Source: Dioscorea cayenensis subsp. rotundata (lineage: Eukaryota; Streptophyta; Magnoliopsida; Dioscoreales; Dioscoreaceae). From it: a DNA stretch of 64,000 nucleotides. The translations under genes were made by a program, and so were the position numbers. Positions within the stretch are counted from its first letter, which is position 1, and the number at the start of each line of letters is the position of its first letter. Shown here one piece after another: positions 24,401 through 36,686 of the stretch. Location: positions 3,933,622-3,997,621 of the forward strand of contig NC_052489.1 of assembly GCF_009730915.1 (NCBI RefSeq). Reading direction: 5' to 3'. The notes under the pieces are model-generated. The model ran no database searches and was not told the DNA's origin. It saw only the letters and a list, made by a program, of their open reading frames with translations.

Positions 24401-27307
24401 GTATGAACTACATGGACAATGTTCACAGCCAACAATCATAACAAGGAACACTTAGTATGTAAACCAATATAAGCTTTATTACGCAGCAAATAAGAAATAA
24501 TGGCATCTGGTATCTACAACTCTAGTCACACTGATCAAAAAGAGCTACTTTTTAATGGCTTGCAAGATGGGCATGTTACCTAAGCACATATTTTTTATCA
24601 GCAGTATAATATATAGTATAATGGGTAACACTGGCATTTTACCCCATTTTTTTTTAATCATTTATGTTTACAACTTTCACAGCTTTATGCATCATTGTGT
24701 AATGTAAATATGAACTGTCACATGCAGGAAAAGGTAGTGTTTGGATAAAGAATAAAGAAAATATTAGGTTTCTTACTCTTGGATTAAGAGCCAAGAGCCA
24801 AACACCAAAGAATAGCTTATTCCAGATTTGGGACCCTATTCTGTAATAAGAGTTCCTTATTTCAATTTAAATTATACCAATTTTCATATGGAATAGTGTA
24901 TCATAGTTTATAAGCCAAGCAAAGGACGAAGAAGACAACTTCCTTAATCCCAATATCTTCTCCAATTTAGACACACAAAACAAATAAGTAACTAAATGAA
25001 TATGAAACAATCTAATAGAGGCCTTAAATATAATGATAAAGGCGTGCCAATTCCACCATTCAAGTTGATGCTTCTTACCAGGTATTTTAACAAGCGAAGG
25101 CTAAATCCTTTAGTATTTGACAAATGATCCAAGAGACGCCCAGGAGTCCCCACCTGTAGAAAATAATATGATATTAAAAGATAACCTCATGTGGAAGCAG
25201 TTAAACTCTTCTAGCCATAAAACTAGATTGCCTCACAAAATTTAGTCTGGCATTTATCTATGCCAGGGGGTTACTTCCAGCTCAAAACAACCGCAAATGG
25301 AAAAGAACCGAGTATATTTGAGTATCTAATTTGCTAATGGGAATACCACCAAGGATTTTCTGCAGATTTCAAGGTGCCCAGTTGTGATAAATGTGGAAGC
25401 AAAAAGGAAAAAAACAAACAAACAAACAAACAAACAAAAATCTTTAAATGGTAGCCTTTTCCGCAGAGGATCAATCCACCAAGGTTTCAACAGTTAATGA
25501 AAACAAAGTTTGCCATAAAATAATATCTTAATTTAGATTTTATCTTTATACAATTTTGGCAACATAAAAAAAATGATAACAAACCAGCCTCCCAAAAAGC
25601 AGACTGTACTTTCGATGTTGTGCAAATCTTAGCTTACTAGGATTCTAATTATCAACATACACTAACATTTCATAGTAAGATTCAAATCAAGAAGATTTGC
25701 ATTGATTGGTCCTTTATAACATGGGATCAGAACAGCAACCAAATATTTTAGCATGCCTTGGGATATCTAGTTAGACATCATAATATGTTACAATGATTAC
25801 ATGAGAATATTTTTTAAAAAATCTTATAATATATCATAGTGCTCATTACTCAAGTAACACAAATCTACTTCCAGGATGAAAAGACATTAGGAAAGTATAA
25901 ATCAAGATAGGTACAGAAACAAAGACAACTATAAAAATAATTAAGACATACCACTATGTGGGGGCGCCTTCCAAGTGATATCGTTTGGTCCACCATGTCT
26001 ATTCCTCCCACAAGCTGCAAAAAGGATCAGATTTTCTCCTAATAAAAATTCACAAATTACAGAATACGATAAACTTGGTGACAACATACATTTGCATTGT
26101 AGTGCAAACACATTCCAAAGAAGACTATCTTAGAAAGGATTCCTTAGTAATCCAATAGTTACATAGTGGCCAAAAGGAACTAAATGCAACAAAAATCATT
26201 GGACTTCCAAAAAGAGAAAGCACGTTTCTTAAATTTCTTCTGTACCTGTCTTAAGGAGTACAAGGAAAAAAGGCTTTCATTCATCTTCCTTCTAAGAATT
26301 TAAAGGTGACTTTCTCTACATTTGAAAAGAATAATAGTCCAATTTATTGACTCATCATTCCTTAGCTTTTGCTTATATATCTCATATCATAAAACATTCC
26401 ACTGAAATAAATCCTCAAAATTTCTTTCTAAATCTCCGAGAAATTGGACACCAATTGTAGTTTATAATCCCATCTGTTCAAACGTCTTTAATGAGCCTGA
26501 TGACATTACTGTGGTGAAATTTCAACAGCCATCAACAAAACAATTATTGATCTAACAAGAGAAAAAAAAATTTCCTATCATCAACCACAAGAAAAGCTTT
26601 ATAAAATATTCAATACTAAAAAGCAACTTTTACAGCTAAACTGATGTCTTCAAACTTGTGAGTAGCTAATTCAACAAGACACCAATCTGAACATAATGTA
26701 CCATCATCAATATCAGCACCAAACATCAACAATCAAGTTTCCACATTCCATATAAGCAATCAACACAGAAAGACTAATTTGGCAATAACTAAGTAAACAG
26801 TAACACCCAAAAAACTCACCACAGCACACTTAACGCCAATGCCAGAGCCCAGAGCTTCAAATTGATCTTTAATTTGGATTGCCAGCTCCCTATCCACAAA
26901 CAACAGTACAAAATCAACCCAAAACAATGCATATAATACCCCAAAATCAAAAACCACAAAAAGAACCTGGTGGGAGAGAGCACGCAAGCAAAGAAGGGCT
27001 GCGGCTTCTCAAGAAGCGCCTGCAAAATCGGGAGAGCAAAAGCCCCGGTTTTACCGGACCCCGTTTGTGCGAGTCCGATCAAATCCTTCCCTGCATACCA
27101 ATTACAAACAATGAAGCATACTTCAAGCAACAATTGAAAACTAAAAAAACAAATGATTTCGAATAAATTCGAACCTTGCAGAGCGTGGGGGATGGCTTCC
27201 ACTTGGATTCTCGACGGTGCCCTCCATCCAAGGGAACTGCAGGCCTCGGCTAACTGCTCACATATGCCGAGATCTCCGAAAGTCTTCTCTTCCTCGTTTG
27301 CCGCCAT
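21424..27307 (-). CDS. RH10: DEAD-box ATP-dependent RNA helicase RH10 (DDX47/Rrp3 family)
   Basis: Thirteen exons on the minus strand: 27307-27175, 27090-26967, 26889-26820, 26014-25952, 25153-25079, 24181-24062, 23306-23265, 23163-23089, 22859-22713, 22545-22408, 21895-21784, 21677-21589, 21492-21424. All junctions are GT-AG and in phase, giving 418 residues. Helicase motifs in order: Q motif (GWRAPSRIQ), I AQTGSGKT (52-59), Ia PTRELA (about 84-89), Ib TPGR, II DEAD (158-161), III SAT (189-191), [26 protein letters not shown] (333-342). The tail [13 protein letters not shown] is short and basic/acidic. The family (yeast Rrp3, human DDX47) acts in the nucleolus in 18S pre-rRNA processing. The linker after LLEKPQP is shorter than in Arabidopsis RH10 as remembered. 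No defect is seen; the gene looks functional. Confidence 0.94.
23636..23795. repeat. 80-bp tandem duplication in an RH10 intron
   Basis: Two copies of a unit with TGCAAGCTCTAA and AATAGCCAAATACACTTT start 80 bp apart (GCAAGCTCT at 23662 and 23742). It lies in intron 6 (between exons ending 24062 and starting 23306). Confidence 0.7.
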
Positions 27308-27450
27308 GGCTAGGGTTTGGAGAAAGCAAAGCAACAAGCACGATGAACAACAGCATAAACCCTGGCCCGAATTAAATATTTATAGTATGATAACGGGCTC
27401 CATTTGGGCCAGTACAGCCCAGTTTTCATACGGGCCTTTATTGGGTCAGG
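27308..27450 (-). promoter_or_regulatory. RH10 promoter: telo-box plus site II elements
   Basis: Read from the minus strand: site II-type TGGGCT/TGGGCC motifs (27405-27410 and 27416-27421, with further GGGCC and TGGGT nearby), a TATA-like CTATAAATATT (about 27385-27375), and the telo-box AAACCCTA at 27318-27311, right before the ATG. Telo-box with site II is the known arrangement in plant ribosomal-protein and ribosome-biogenesis promoters, fitting an rRNA-processing helicase. Confidence 0.65.
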
Positions 27451-27459
27451 GCCAACCAA

Positions 27460-28159
27460 TCCGTCAATTTGGGTTCAGTTCATCAAGCCCACCTTTATAG
27501 TTTATATTACCGTTTTTGTTCTACCTTTTAAATTTTACAAACCAAAGTTAAGAAACCCAGATTTTATTTATACATATTTATTTAATTGAATTTTTTTCAA
27601 CTATTGGTCTATTTTTTTAAATATCATTATTCAATTAAATTTTAGAATTTTTTAAGTAAAAATAAGAAATTTTAATATATTTAATATAAAAACAGATGAT
27701 TTCTTTCCCCTTTATTTGGTTTTTTCGAGTATCAATATGGATTTAAAAAGAATTTTAAAACTGAAAACATTGTAAAATAGTTCTTTATTATAGATTTAAT
27801 ATATTTATTTAGATCTCACCGCCTTTCAACCTATTGATATTTGGGTTTTTTGCGTATAAGGAAAAAGATGCCTGGTATAAATAAAATACTCATCCGCACC
27901 TTTGAGATATCGCTTGTCCATTTATATATATATATATATATATATTTGAATGAGGCTCAAAATCACTTTGAATATTTGGGTTACTTCCAACAATATTCAT
28001 CATAAATTATTATTTGAAAAACATAAATATATCACCAGCATCATAACATATTGCCACCGAGTCTCTTGTGTAGTGTGTTCATATCAAGGAGTATTCAAGA
28101 TCAAACTCCAAACTCTACGCAAGTATAAGTGTATCTATTGAGCTTATGGTTGCTCTTCA
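27460..28159. other. AT-rich intergenic DNA
   Basis: No gene is seen. A (TA)n tract lies near 27925-27945. Segment 27950-28140 is slightly less AT-rich but has no recognisable feature. Confidence 0.5.
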
Positions 28160-28317
28160 TAGGGGTGAGCAAAATCGGGTACCCAATCCGGTTTTAAAAA
28201 CCGTATTGTGGTACCTGGTTTTCATTTAAAAAATTGGGATCAAATACCCAAAAAATTCTGGTCAAAAAATCAGATACCGGATTAGATCATCGGATCCGGA
28301 TTTTTTGCTCACCTCTA
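28160..28317. mobile_element. hAT-type MITE, 158 bp
   Basis: Inverted ends TAGGGGTGAGCAAAA and (reverse complement) TAGAGGTGAGCAAAA. Flanking 8-bp direct repeats GCTCTTCA (28152-28159) and GCTCTTCT (28318-28325) match at seven of eight positions. The inside carries GGATCCGG/GGTACC-type motifs and no coding. The TAG ends and 8-bp duplication are like the MITE at 4082. Confidence 0.85.
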
Positions 28318-29140
28318 GCTCTTCTTTTTGCATGTCTATACAAGTACTTGACTTTTTTTGATAATTGTGTTTGTGACCTATTTATAATATATATATATAT
28401 ATATATATCAATAAGTTTTTAATTTTTTTTAGTGACTTACGTTTTAATTGGACGAAAAGTTTAGTCCATATAAATGTGAAATGATGTTTTAAGAGATGAA
28501 CTAAACATATTGTCCCGTCAACTTTTGCTACCAAATTTAATTATTTAAATAAACAGAAATAATATTTTTTAAGAAAATACTGACAATTGATAAACATCTG
28601 TCATTAAACAAGCACATATAAATATAATTTTAAAATCAAAATTTTAAGATGTTTAACTTAATTAATATTAATTTAATTGTCAACTCTATATCATTTTTTT
28701 CCTAAAAGAATTGTTTATATAGACTTTTTTTTTAAAAAAAAGAAGAAATAGAAGAAAAAAATATTAGAAAAAAAATCAAATAAAAAATATATATGAGGGC
28801 TAAAATGAAAAAAAATGTGCGGTACAAATTGTCACGTGAAAAAAAATAAATTAAATTAAAATCAAAATAAAAAAAACGAGTGAGAATATAAAAACAGAAA
28901 TAAAAAGAAATGGATAAGATAAGAAGGGATTTTGAAATTTAAAAAAAAAAGTGAAGAAGGAAAAAATCTCTCGGGGTTGAGGATTTTTGGGGGGAAGTTG
29001 AGGATTTGTGGAAAAAGAAGAGAAAAAAGGGAAAAAAACGGGGAGAAAAAAAAAAGAAGAGAGAGAGGGAACAGAAAAAAAAGAGAGGAGAAGGAGGAGA
29101 GACTGAGAAGGAAAAAAAAAAGAGGCTGACAATGGTCCTT
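28318..29140. other. AT-rich DNA grading into a purine-rich tract
   Basis: From about 28740 the plus strand is almost only A and G for 380 bases, open in several frames but of no protein-like composition. It may be part of the non-coding body of the gypsy element whose 3' end lies at 33.9-36.7 kb; I cannot prove this. Confidence 0.4.
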
Positions 29141-29182
29141 CGGCTCTATTAGTTCCTCTCCCGCTCTCTTTTCTCTCTCCGA

Positions 29183-29389
29183 ATGCTACCACGAGATGAG
29201 CCAAAGAAAGTCAAGGATAAGATGAAGTACAACAGCGTGGTGGTGACGATGTATATGGCTTCTGCCGCCGTCACCACCCTGGCAGAACCTAAGAAGCCTC
29301 GTTGCTTGTTCTCTTCTCCGATCCCAGATCTCGATCTCAATCCCGAGGCAATGAGAAGATCAATGGCGAGAGACAACATTCAATCATAA
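29183..29389 (+). other. unidentified short open frame, 68 codons
   Basis: Starts MLPRDEPKKVKDK and contains CLFSSPIPDLDLNPEAMRR. It has more balanced base use than its surroundings, but I recognise no family. DLDLNP resembles an EAR repressor motif, possibly by chance. The following 180 bases (to 29580) have further open pieces in other frames. It may be retroelement-derived. Confidence 0.2.
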
Positions 29390-29589
29390 AAAAAAAAGAT
29401 CATCGATGAAATTCTTCATCAAATTGACTTGTTGGCACTTTGATGTTTCCCTATAAAAAAAAAAGAAAGAAAAGATCAATTGCTCCACCACGGCAAGCAA
29501 GATGATGTTCGAACCCCTAGCACAAATCTCGAGGGCATGCTTGAGAAACTCGTCAGTGCTTATGACTTCAAGAGGTAGATGCTCTTATA

Positions 29590-30390
29590 GAATTCTATTC
29601 AAAAATATTTATACATATACATGTTCTAGTTGCATCCATGCAAAATGCCTAGATTTTAGTTTTACAAAACAAAAATTCTCATAACCCGTGCTTCACTGTT
29701 CATTCATTCCTATGTGAATATTAGTCATGGTGGGACATGCACTGTGGATTGCTTTGTGAACCATGCATTCCTTGCTTAAATGAGTAATGAGTTATATACC
29801 ATAGTAGCATGTCTTTATGTATTACTTGCCAGCATGTTTTCGTAATCAAAACCTCCATCTCATGTCTTGGCCTTTAGATTTGGCTAATATTTCGATGTAA
29901 TCCGAGACAGAATGTTATTCGTTCGATATTTGGATTCTTTGTTAAAAAAAAAAAAGAGGAAAAAAAGAGAGAAGGGGCTCTGTTATAAAATTCGGCAAAA
30001 ATTTTGTAGAAAAATTGGGTTTCATTGCAAAATCTATGGAGAAGTAAAAAACGAAGTATTTGAGGACACATGCAAAATTGTGAAAATGTGCGAAAATATG
30101 AAAGTTCGAGGGTTTAACTGCAAAAGCCATGAAAAATATGAAAATATGAAAGTTTGGGGGTTCATTTGCAAAATTTCATAAAATGTGAAAAAATGAAAAG
30201 TTAGAGGGCCTCAATGCAAAAAAAAAAGAAGAAAAAAAAAGGATTTTTAGCGAAGATGAGGGGTACTTTGGTAATTTCACAAGACCCCCTTAAGCTTACC
30301 GTGATGTCTAATGCATGTTGATTGCTTTCTTTTCGAGGGCCTCTTCATTGCCTCTTAACAATCACGGAAGTGGATTGGCTATTGAAGATC
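29590..30390. other. unassigned DNA before the tandem arrays
   Basis: Contains a loosely repeated block at about 29985-30225 (TGCAAAA / ATATGAAAGTT / GAGGGTT motifs in three to four worn copies). No coding seen. Confidence 0.4.
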
Positions 30391-30840
30391 TTTTTAAAAC
30401 TCTTTTTGAGCTCTTGGACCCTGTTTGAGGCCATTGACTCTCTTTGGAGTGATGACAAATTTCTTTGAACTGATGGACCCTGTTTGAGGCCATTAACTCT
30501 CTTTCGAGTGACGAAAAATTCCAAAACCCTTAAAACTCTCTTTGAGTTGATGGACCCTGTTTGAGGCTATTGGCTCTCTTTCGAGTGACGAAAAATTCCA
30601 AAACCCATAAAACTCTCTTTGAGCACATGGACCCCGTTTGAGGCCATTGACTCTCTTTCGAGTGATGAAAAAAATTCCAAAACCCATAAAACTCTCTTTG
30701 AGCTCATGGATCTTGTTTGAGGTCATCGACTCTCTTCGAGTGATAAAAAAATTCCAAAACCCATAAAACTCTTTTTGAGCTCATGGACCTGCTTTGAGGC
30801 CATCGACTCTCTTAAGAGTGATGAAGAAATTTCAAGATCT
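30391..30840 (+). repeat. 77-bp tandem array, six copies
   Basis: The core GGACCCTGTTTGAGGCC recurs at about 30417, 30475, 30552, 30629, 30708 and 30786, spacings 58, 77, 77, 79 and 78 bp. Other shared parts are AACTCTCTTTGAG and TTCGAGTGA. It directly precedes the 163-bp array. Confidence 0.9.
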
Positions 30841-30894
30841 TCAAAAGCCAAGAATTCTAAAAAAAAAAAAAGAGAGGAAAAAAAATCAAATCAA

Positions 30895-33480
30895 AATCAA
30901 GGCATTAAAAAAAATGATGAATCAACAAATGAGCTCAACAACCTCAGAGTTAAAGTGTTGAAAAGTTCACAAGTTACAAAAAGCTTCACAAGCATGAAAG
31001 CTGAAGCTTATATAAAAAAAAAATCAATCAAATCAAGTTCCAAATCAAATCCAAAATGCAAGTTTCAAAATTCAAGATGCAAATTTCAAATGAATCAACC
31101 AATGAGCTCAACAACCTCAAAGCTAAAGCGTTGAAGAGTTTAGAAGTTGCAAAAGGCTTCACAAGCATAAAAGCCAAAGTTCATGAAAAGCCAAACCAAG
31201 TTTGTGATTCATCAATGCAGAGAATCTACAACTTGAAATTTAAATCAAATCCATGATTCAAGTTCAAATGCCCAAAATGCAAGTTTCAAAGTTCAAGATA
31301 CAAATTTCAAACAAATCAACAAGTGAGCTCAACAACATCAAAGTTAAAGTGTTGAAGAGTTCACAAGTTGTAAAAAGTTTCACAAGCCTGAAGGCCGAAC
31401 CTCATGAAAAGTCAAATCAAGTTCCAAATCAAGTTCCAAATCAAATCAAAGAATGCAAATTCAACAAGTGAACCCAACAACCTCAGGGAGGAAGAGTTGA
31501 AGAGTTCACAAGTTGTAAAAAGCTTCAAAAGCATAAAAGCCGAAGTTCATGAAAAGCCAAACCATATTTGCGATTCCTCAATGCAGAGAATCTATAACTT
31601 AAAGTCCAGATCAAATTCAAGACAAACTCAAAACATCCAAGATAAACAAGCTCAACAACCTCAGAGTTGAAGCGTTGAGGAGTTCATAAGTTACAAAGAG
31701 CTTCACAAGCATGAAAGCTGAAGCTTATAAAAAAATCAAATCAAGTTCCAAATCAAATCCAAGATGCAAGTTCAAAGTCTAAGACCCAAGTTTCAAACAA
31801 ATCAACAAATGAACTCAACAACCTCAAGGCTAAATTGTTGAAGAGTTCACAAGTTGCAAAAAAGTTTCACAAGCCTGGAGGCCGAAGCTTATAAAAAATC
31901 AAATCATGTTTTAAATCAAGTCCGAGATGTAAATTTCAAATGAATCAACAAATGTGCTCAACAACCTCAAAACTAAAGTGTTGAAGGGTTCACAAGTTGC
32001 ACAAAAGTTTCACAAGCCCAAGAGCCGAAGCTTATGGAAAGTCAAGTCAAGTTCCAAATCAAATCAAAGTTGCAAATTCAAATGTCCAAGATACCAAGTC
32101 TTGAATGAATCAACAAATGAGCTCAACAACCTCATTGTTAAAGCGTTGAAGAGTTCAAAAGTTGCAAAAAGCTTCACAAGCATGAAAGCCGAAGCTTATA
32201 AAAAAATCAAATCAAGTTCCAAATCAAATTCAAGATGCAAGTTCAAAGTCCAAGACACAAATTTCAAACAAGTCAACAAATGAGCTCAACAACCTCAAAG
32301 TTAAAGTGTTGAAGAGTTCACAAGTTGCAAAAAAAGGCTTCACAAGCATGACAGATGAAGCTTATGGAAGGTCAAACCAAGTTTGTGATTCATCGACATA
32401 GGAAATTCACAGCTTGAAATCCAAATTAAATCTAAGATGCAAAATCAAAAATCCAAATTTCAAACAAGTCAACAAATGAGCTCAACAACCTCGGAGTTAA
32501 AGGGTTGAAGAGTTCACAAGTTGCAAAAAGCCTCACAAGCCTGAAGGCCGAAGCTTATAAAAAATTAAATCAAGTTCCAAATCAAATCCAAGATGCAAGT
32601 TTAAATGTCCAAGTTTCAAGTTTCAAATAAATCAACAAACGAGCTCGACAACCCTCGAGACTACAACTTAAGAGTTCATAAGTTACAAAAAGTTTCACAA
32701 GCCCAAAAGTCGAAACTTATGAAAAGTCAAATCAAATTCCAAATCAAGTCAAAGTTGCAAAATTCCAATATCTAAGTTCCGTGTTTCAAACGAATCAACA
32801 AATGAGCTCAACAACCTCAAAGTTAAAGTGTCAAGAGTTCACAAGTTGCAAAAAGCCTCACAAGCCTCGAAAGTCAAGCTTATAAAAAAATCAAATCAGT
32901 TCCAAATCAAATTCAAGATGCAAAACTAAAAAGTCCAAGTTCCAAGTTTCAAACAAGTCAACAAATGAGTTCAACAACCTCAAAGCTAAGGCGTTGAAGA
33001 GTTCACAAGTTGCCAAAAAAAAGCACCACAAGCATGATAGCCGAAGCTCATGAAAAGTCAAACCAAGTTTGTGATTCATCAACATAGGGAATTCGCAGCT
33101 TCAAATCCAAATCAAAATCTAAGATGCAAAATCAAAGATCCAAGTCTCAAATAAATCAACAAATGAGCTCAACAACATTAAGGATAAAACGTTGGAGAGT
33201 TCAAAAGTTGCAAAGAGCTTCACAAGCATGAAAGCCGAAGCTTATGAAAAATCAAATCAAGTTTTAAATCAAATCCAAGATACAAGTTCAAAGTCCAAGT
33301 TCCAAATTTCAAGTTCCAAATAAATCAACAAATGAGCTCAACAACCTTAAAGTTAAAGTGTTGGAGAGTTCACAAGTTGCAAAAATGTTTCACAAGCCTG
33401 AAAGCCGAAGTTTATGAAGAATCAAATCAAGTTCCAAATCAAGTCCAAGATACAAATCCAAATATCCAAGATACAACTTC
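30895..33480 (+). repeat. satellite-like tandem array, about 15 units of ~163 bp
   Basis: Each unit has AATGAGCTCAACAACCTC, then GTTGAAGAGTTCACAAGTTG, AAAGCTTCACAAGC and AAATCAAGTTCCAAATCAA. GAGCTC-type starts at 30931, 31104, 31325, 31470, 31648, 31811, 31955, 32119, 32282, 32479, 32641, 32804, 32967, 33165 and 33334 give spacings of 173, 221, 145, 178, 163, 144, 164, 163, 197, 162, 163, 163, 198 and 169. Longer units carry an extra block with GTTTGTGATTCATC. Short open frames inside are repeat translations, not genes. The array ends about 400 bp before a gypsy polypurine tract. Confidence 0.93.
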
Positions 33481-33875
33481 ATAAGTTTCTAAGTCATGTT
33501 CAAGATGCATATTTCGACCGTTGACGAAGACCAAAAGTCAACAAAAGTCAAAGCGCGATTTACGGCAAAATAGTCGGAAGGAGATAAAAGGCTACAATTA
33601 TTGTTGTGTCAAGATGATTAAATTCCAAATTTTTTGTACTTTTAACGAAGACTATGAATTCATGAATAAAAATTTATTTGTCAGAGTTTGTTTCTTTCTT
33701 CACACTTATTTTCTTAATCGGAGATAAGAAATGTGTTTGGCATGTTGTTTGTTGACTGATACATAGTGATTTGCAGTGTGATTATCTACTATTGAGCTGA
33801 TTACTAGCAAGAGAAACAGATCTTGGAAGAAGTAAATGAGATTCAGTGATATCAGATTAATGTATGCTAAGAAAT
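33481..33875 (+). other. non-repeated spacer between array and PPT
   Basis: 395 bp without repeat units; begins with GTTGACGAAGACCAAAAGTC and has no coding region longer than 68 codons. Probably unique 3' UTR of the gypsy element. Confidence 0.4.
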
Positions 33876-33908
33876 TTCGAGGACGAAATTTTCTTAAGGG
33901 GGAAGGAT
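33876..33908 (+). promoter_or_regulatory. gypsy polypurine tract
   Basis: GAGGACGAAATTTTC followed by AAGGGGGAAGGA, directly before the LTR. This motif ends many plant chromovirus internal regions and primes plus-strand DNA. Confidence 0.8.
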
Positions 33909-36686
33909 TGTAATACCCTGAACCTTTGGATACCTGTTGGAAAAATATATTCAGGGTATTACTATAGTATGCAGAAGATTTTTTTCTACGTAGTAATCTT
34001 GTTGAGAAAACCCAAGTGAAAGAATAAGGATCTAAGTGTAAAAAGTTTTTAAAAGATTTTGGGTTAAAGAATAAATGAAAAAGGATGGACATGAAATGTT
34101 TATGGAAACCGAGGACTGAAAAGGTAAGATGGAAGGGATCTTTTTAAAATGTTGTGTTATAACCTGGGGACCGTAGTAATTTGAAAAGGACCTTTTGAGA
34201 ATACTATTTCATAATTCAAGGACCATTTGGGAGTTTTTCAGGGACTGTTTTTGTAAGAAATTATGTTTTCAGGGACTAAAAGTGAATTTCGGCTGAAGAG
34301 TTAATTGAGAGAAAAAATCTTGAGCTCATGGTTGCTCATCTTCTTCTCCACCATTTTGCTACAAGAACCCGAGAGTTAAAAATGAAGAAATGGGAGAAAT
34401 TAGAGGTTTTTAAAGAGAAAGATTCGAGATCACGGGAGTGAGTTCACGGAGTGTTACATTTGCTTTGGTAAGGATTTCTTTCGTGTAGTTTTTGTTTAAT
34501 GTTTGTGTATGTTTGGATGTATATATATATATTGTGGATTTGATGAATAAAAATGATGGATTTGAGTAGAAATAATCATGGTTTGTTGTCGATCGACGAT
34601 GAACGCTCAGTTTATTTCGAAAAACCTCAGATTTCGTGATGAAAATTCCTCGAAAATCGAGATGAGATCACGGAATTATCAGAAGAATCAAACAGAAGAT
34701 CGAGATTAGGGGTTTGGTTTGATTAATTAAATTGATGATGATGATGATTAATGTGTTAATGATGATGGTTAGATTGAATCTGGCTGAGTTAGCCAAGTTC
34801 GATTCTGATTGAGTTGAGTTGATTTGGTTGAGTTGGGCTTGATCAAACCGGTTAAAATGGGTTGGGTTTGGTTCAGTTGATTTTAGGTTAAGGGTTTTGG
34901 ACTGAACCAAGTTGGTTCAAGCTGGTTCAGTTTGATTGAGTTTGGTTCAGTGCAATTGAGCTTTGTCTCAACAGCAATCGAGATGGCTCAAACTGGAATC
35001 GAGATCGGCTCTGATCGGCTTTAAACTGTGCTTTAGTCTAAACCGAGTTGGTTTTTAAAATACAACCCGAAAAGCCAATCTGACTATGCGAGGTCGGGTT
35101 TTTAAACCGATTGGAGTGAGTGGGCCCAATAGAGAGTTGATTATTATTTTTTGTATTTTCTTTTGAGTTTAAATATGTTATTTATTTTTTTATTATATTA
35201 TTCTATTAGTGTTGTTCGACCTGGGAGGGAGTTCTGTGATAGCAAGGAACCCAAGGACACCAGGTGAGTTGGTAGTGGCTATTATTTTTAAATAATTGAT
35301 TAATTGTTATTATTTTTGAAATAATTGTTTAAATGGCTAGTATTTTGAAATAAATGTTTAAGTATTTCATTTTATCATGTTTAATTGCGATAAGTTCAAA
35401 AATATACTTATATTTATTTTTCCCTACGATGCGCCATGATAACCGTGATTGATACATCGCTTTTGTATAATTATAATGATTTGTGAATAGTGGAAATACA
35501 TGCATACGTGATTTAATTATTCAATTCATGTATTTATTTTTGGATGGGTACATATGCTGCTTTGATTTGGAATGATTTGGGAAATCATGTGCACAGATTA
35601 AAAATGTTTTTTACCGACAATATTTGTGGAATTGGTTTTCATTCCCTCAGTATAGGAATGGTATCACGGATCTTTACCCAGTATTATGCATTGTTATACT
35701 TTTGGCATCGGCTTCGTGGAAAAATAATGTTTATTTCGCGATGTGAATACTTGTCCCGGAAAAAGGATCCCCGTGTTATGATTTATACGTATGGTATTAT
35801 CGTCAGATTTACTTGATGGTTTTGACGCGACTGGGCCAAGGCCCCGACTATCGCAGAGTGGGTCCCCACGGGCCGCCCTTTAGAGGTGGCGTGCTGGACC
35901 CGAGTATCGATTTCACGAGAGCCGCCTGCGGGAGCTGAGAGCTCTCGACCCGGATATTCATCGGTAGTCGGGTCACCGACCGCCGAACCGATGGGTCAAC
36001 GCTAGGACATGAGTTCTCGACGGCCTCGAACCCAGCCGCCGCCACTGCGAAGGTTTAGAGAGTTTTCTAGACCATGTTAGCCGGGTGAGTGTCGGGTATC
36101 ACGATTTTGAATTTGAGATTTACGTTATTTTTGAATCGCGATGAGGGCGCCTCTCACAAAATTTGTGTTTTTCCGAGAAAATCAATCGATGTTGATTTAT
36201 GTTGAATTTATGTTTCAAAAAGTTCTTTAAAGATCAGTATTTTTGCTAGAATTCCGTATTTTGGAAAAAGTTGGAAAAAAATTATTTCGAGAAGTTGGTA
36301 TTTATATACTTTATATATAATCGATTTAAGTATTTGAAATTATTAAGCCACCACCGACCAACCGAATGTGTCAGAAGTCGCAGGAGCAGGACCCCTAGTA
36401 GATCACCGCTCGACTATAGAGCTAGTCGCTGAGTCCGTGATCGCAGCGGGTCCTTCTTCCTTTCTTTTTTTATTTATTGTTGTTGGATCTCAGAGCGGTC
36501 TGTACCCGCAAATTTCGAGTTATCAGATTCATGATATTTACGTATTTGAACCCTCAGAAGTTGGTGCGAAGTTGTAAAATGTGATTTTAGTAAGTTTGAT
36601 TTGGTTTTTTGAGAGGCGCCGCCCAGCTAAAAGGGATTTTTAACTCGACGTGCCACATTTACTCGGCTGGAAGGGGCTGGGTGACG
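33909..36686 (+). repeat. 3' LTR of gypsy element (about 2.8 kb)
   Basis: Starts TGTAATACCCTGAACC and follows the solo LTR at 41806-44720 throughout with small indels. Shared blocks include GGGTCCCCACGGGCCGCC (about 35861), GGGTCACCGACCG and CCCAAGGACACC. The right end is worn (GGGTGACG instead of GGGTGTGACA), so 36686 is approximate. Confidence 0.85.

Larger units (their letters stand above)
30391..36686 (+). mobile_element. Ty3/gypsy element, 3' part: tandem arrays, PPT and LTR
   Basis: The right part is secure: TTTCGAGGACGAAATTTTC...AAGGGGGAAGG (about 33876-33907), the polypurine-tract region typical of Tekay/Del-type chromoviruses, is followed directly by an LTR starting TGTAATACCCTGAACC. 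No gag or pol domain is present in the window. Tandem arrays fill the space where the 3' untranslated region should be. The left limit is therefore uncertain; the element is either a deletion derivative or a large non-coding (LARD-like) element reaching further left. Confidence 0.7.

Noticed and set aside
28851..29204. 117-codon minus-strand open frame over the purine tract
   Set aside because: Composition is almost only Phe, Ser, Leu and Pro from a polypyrimidine run; low complexity, no domain.
30775..32283. Series of 66-119-codon plus-strand frames with STNELNNL repeats
   Set aside because: These are translations of the 163-bp tandem unit; frames break from unit to unit, so no gene.
30895..33480. 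CRISPR-like repeat-spacer array
   Set aside because: Whole units repeat in tandem without unique spacers, in a plant nuclear context.
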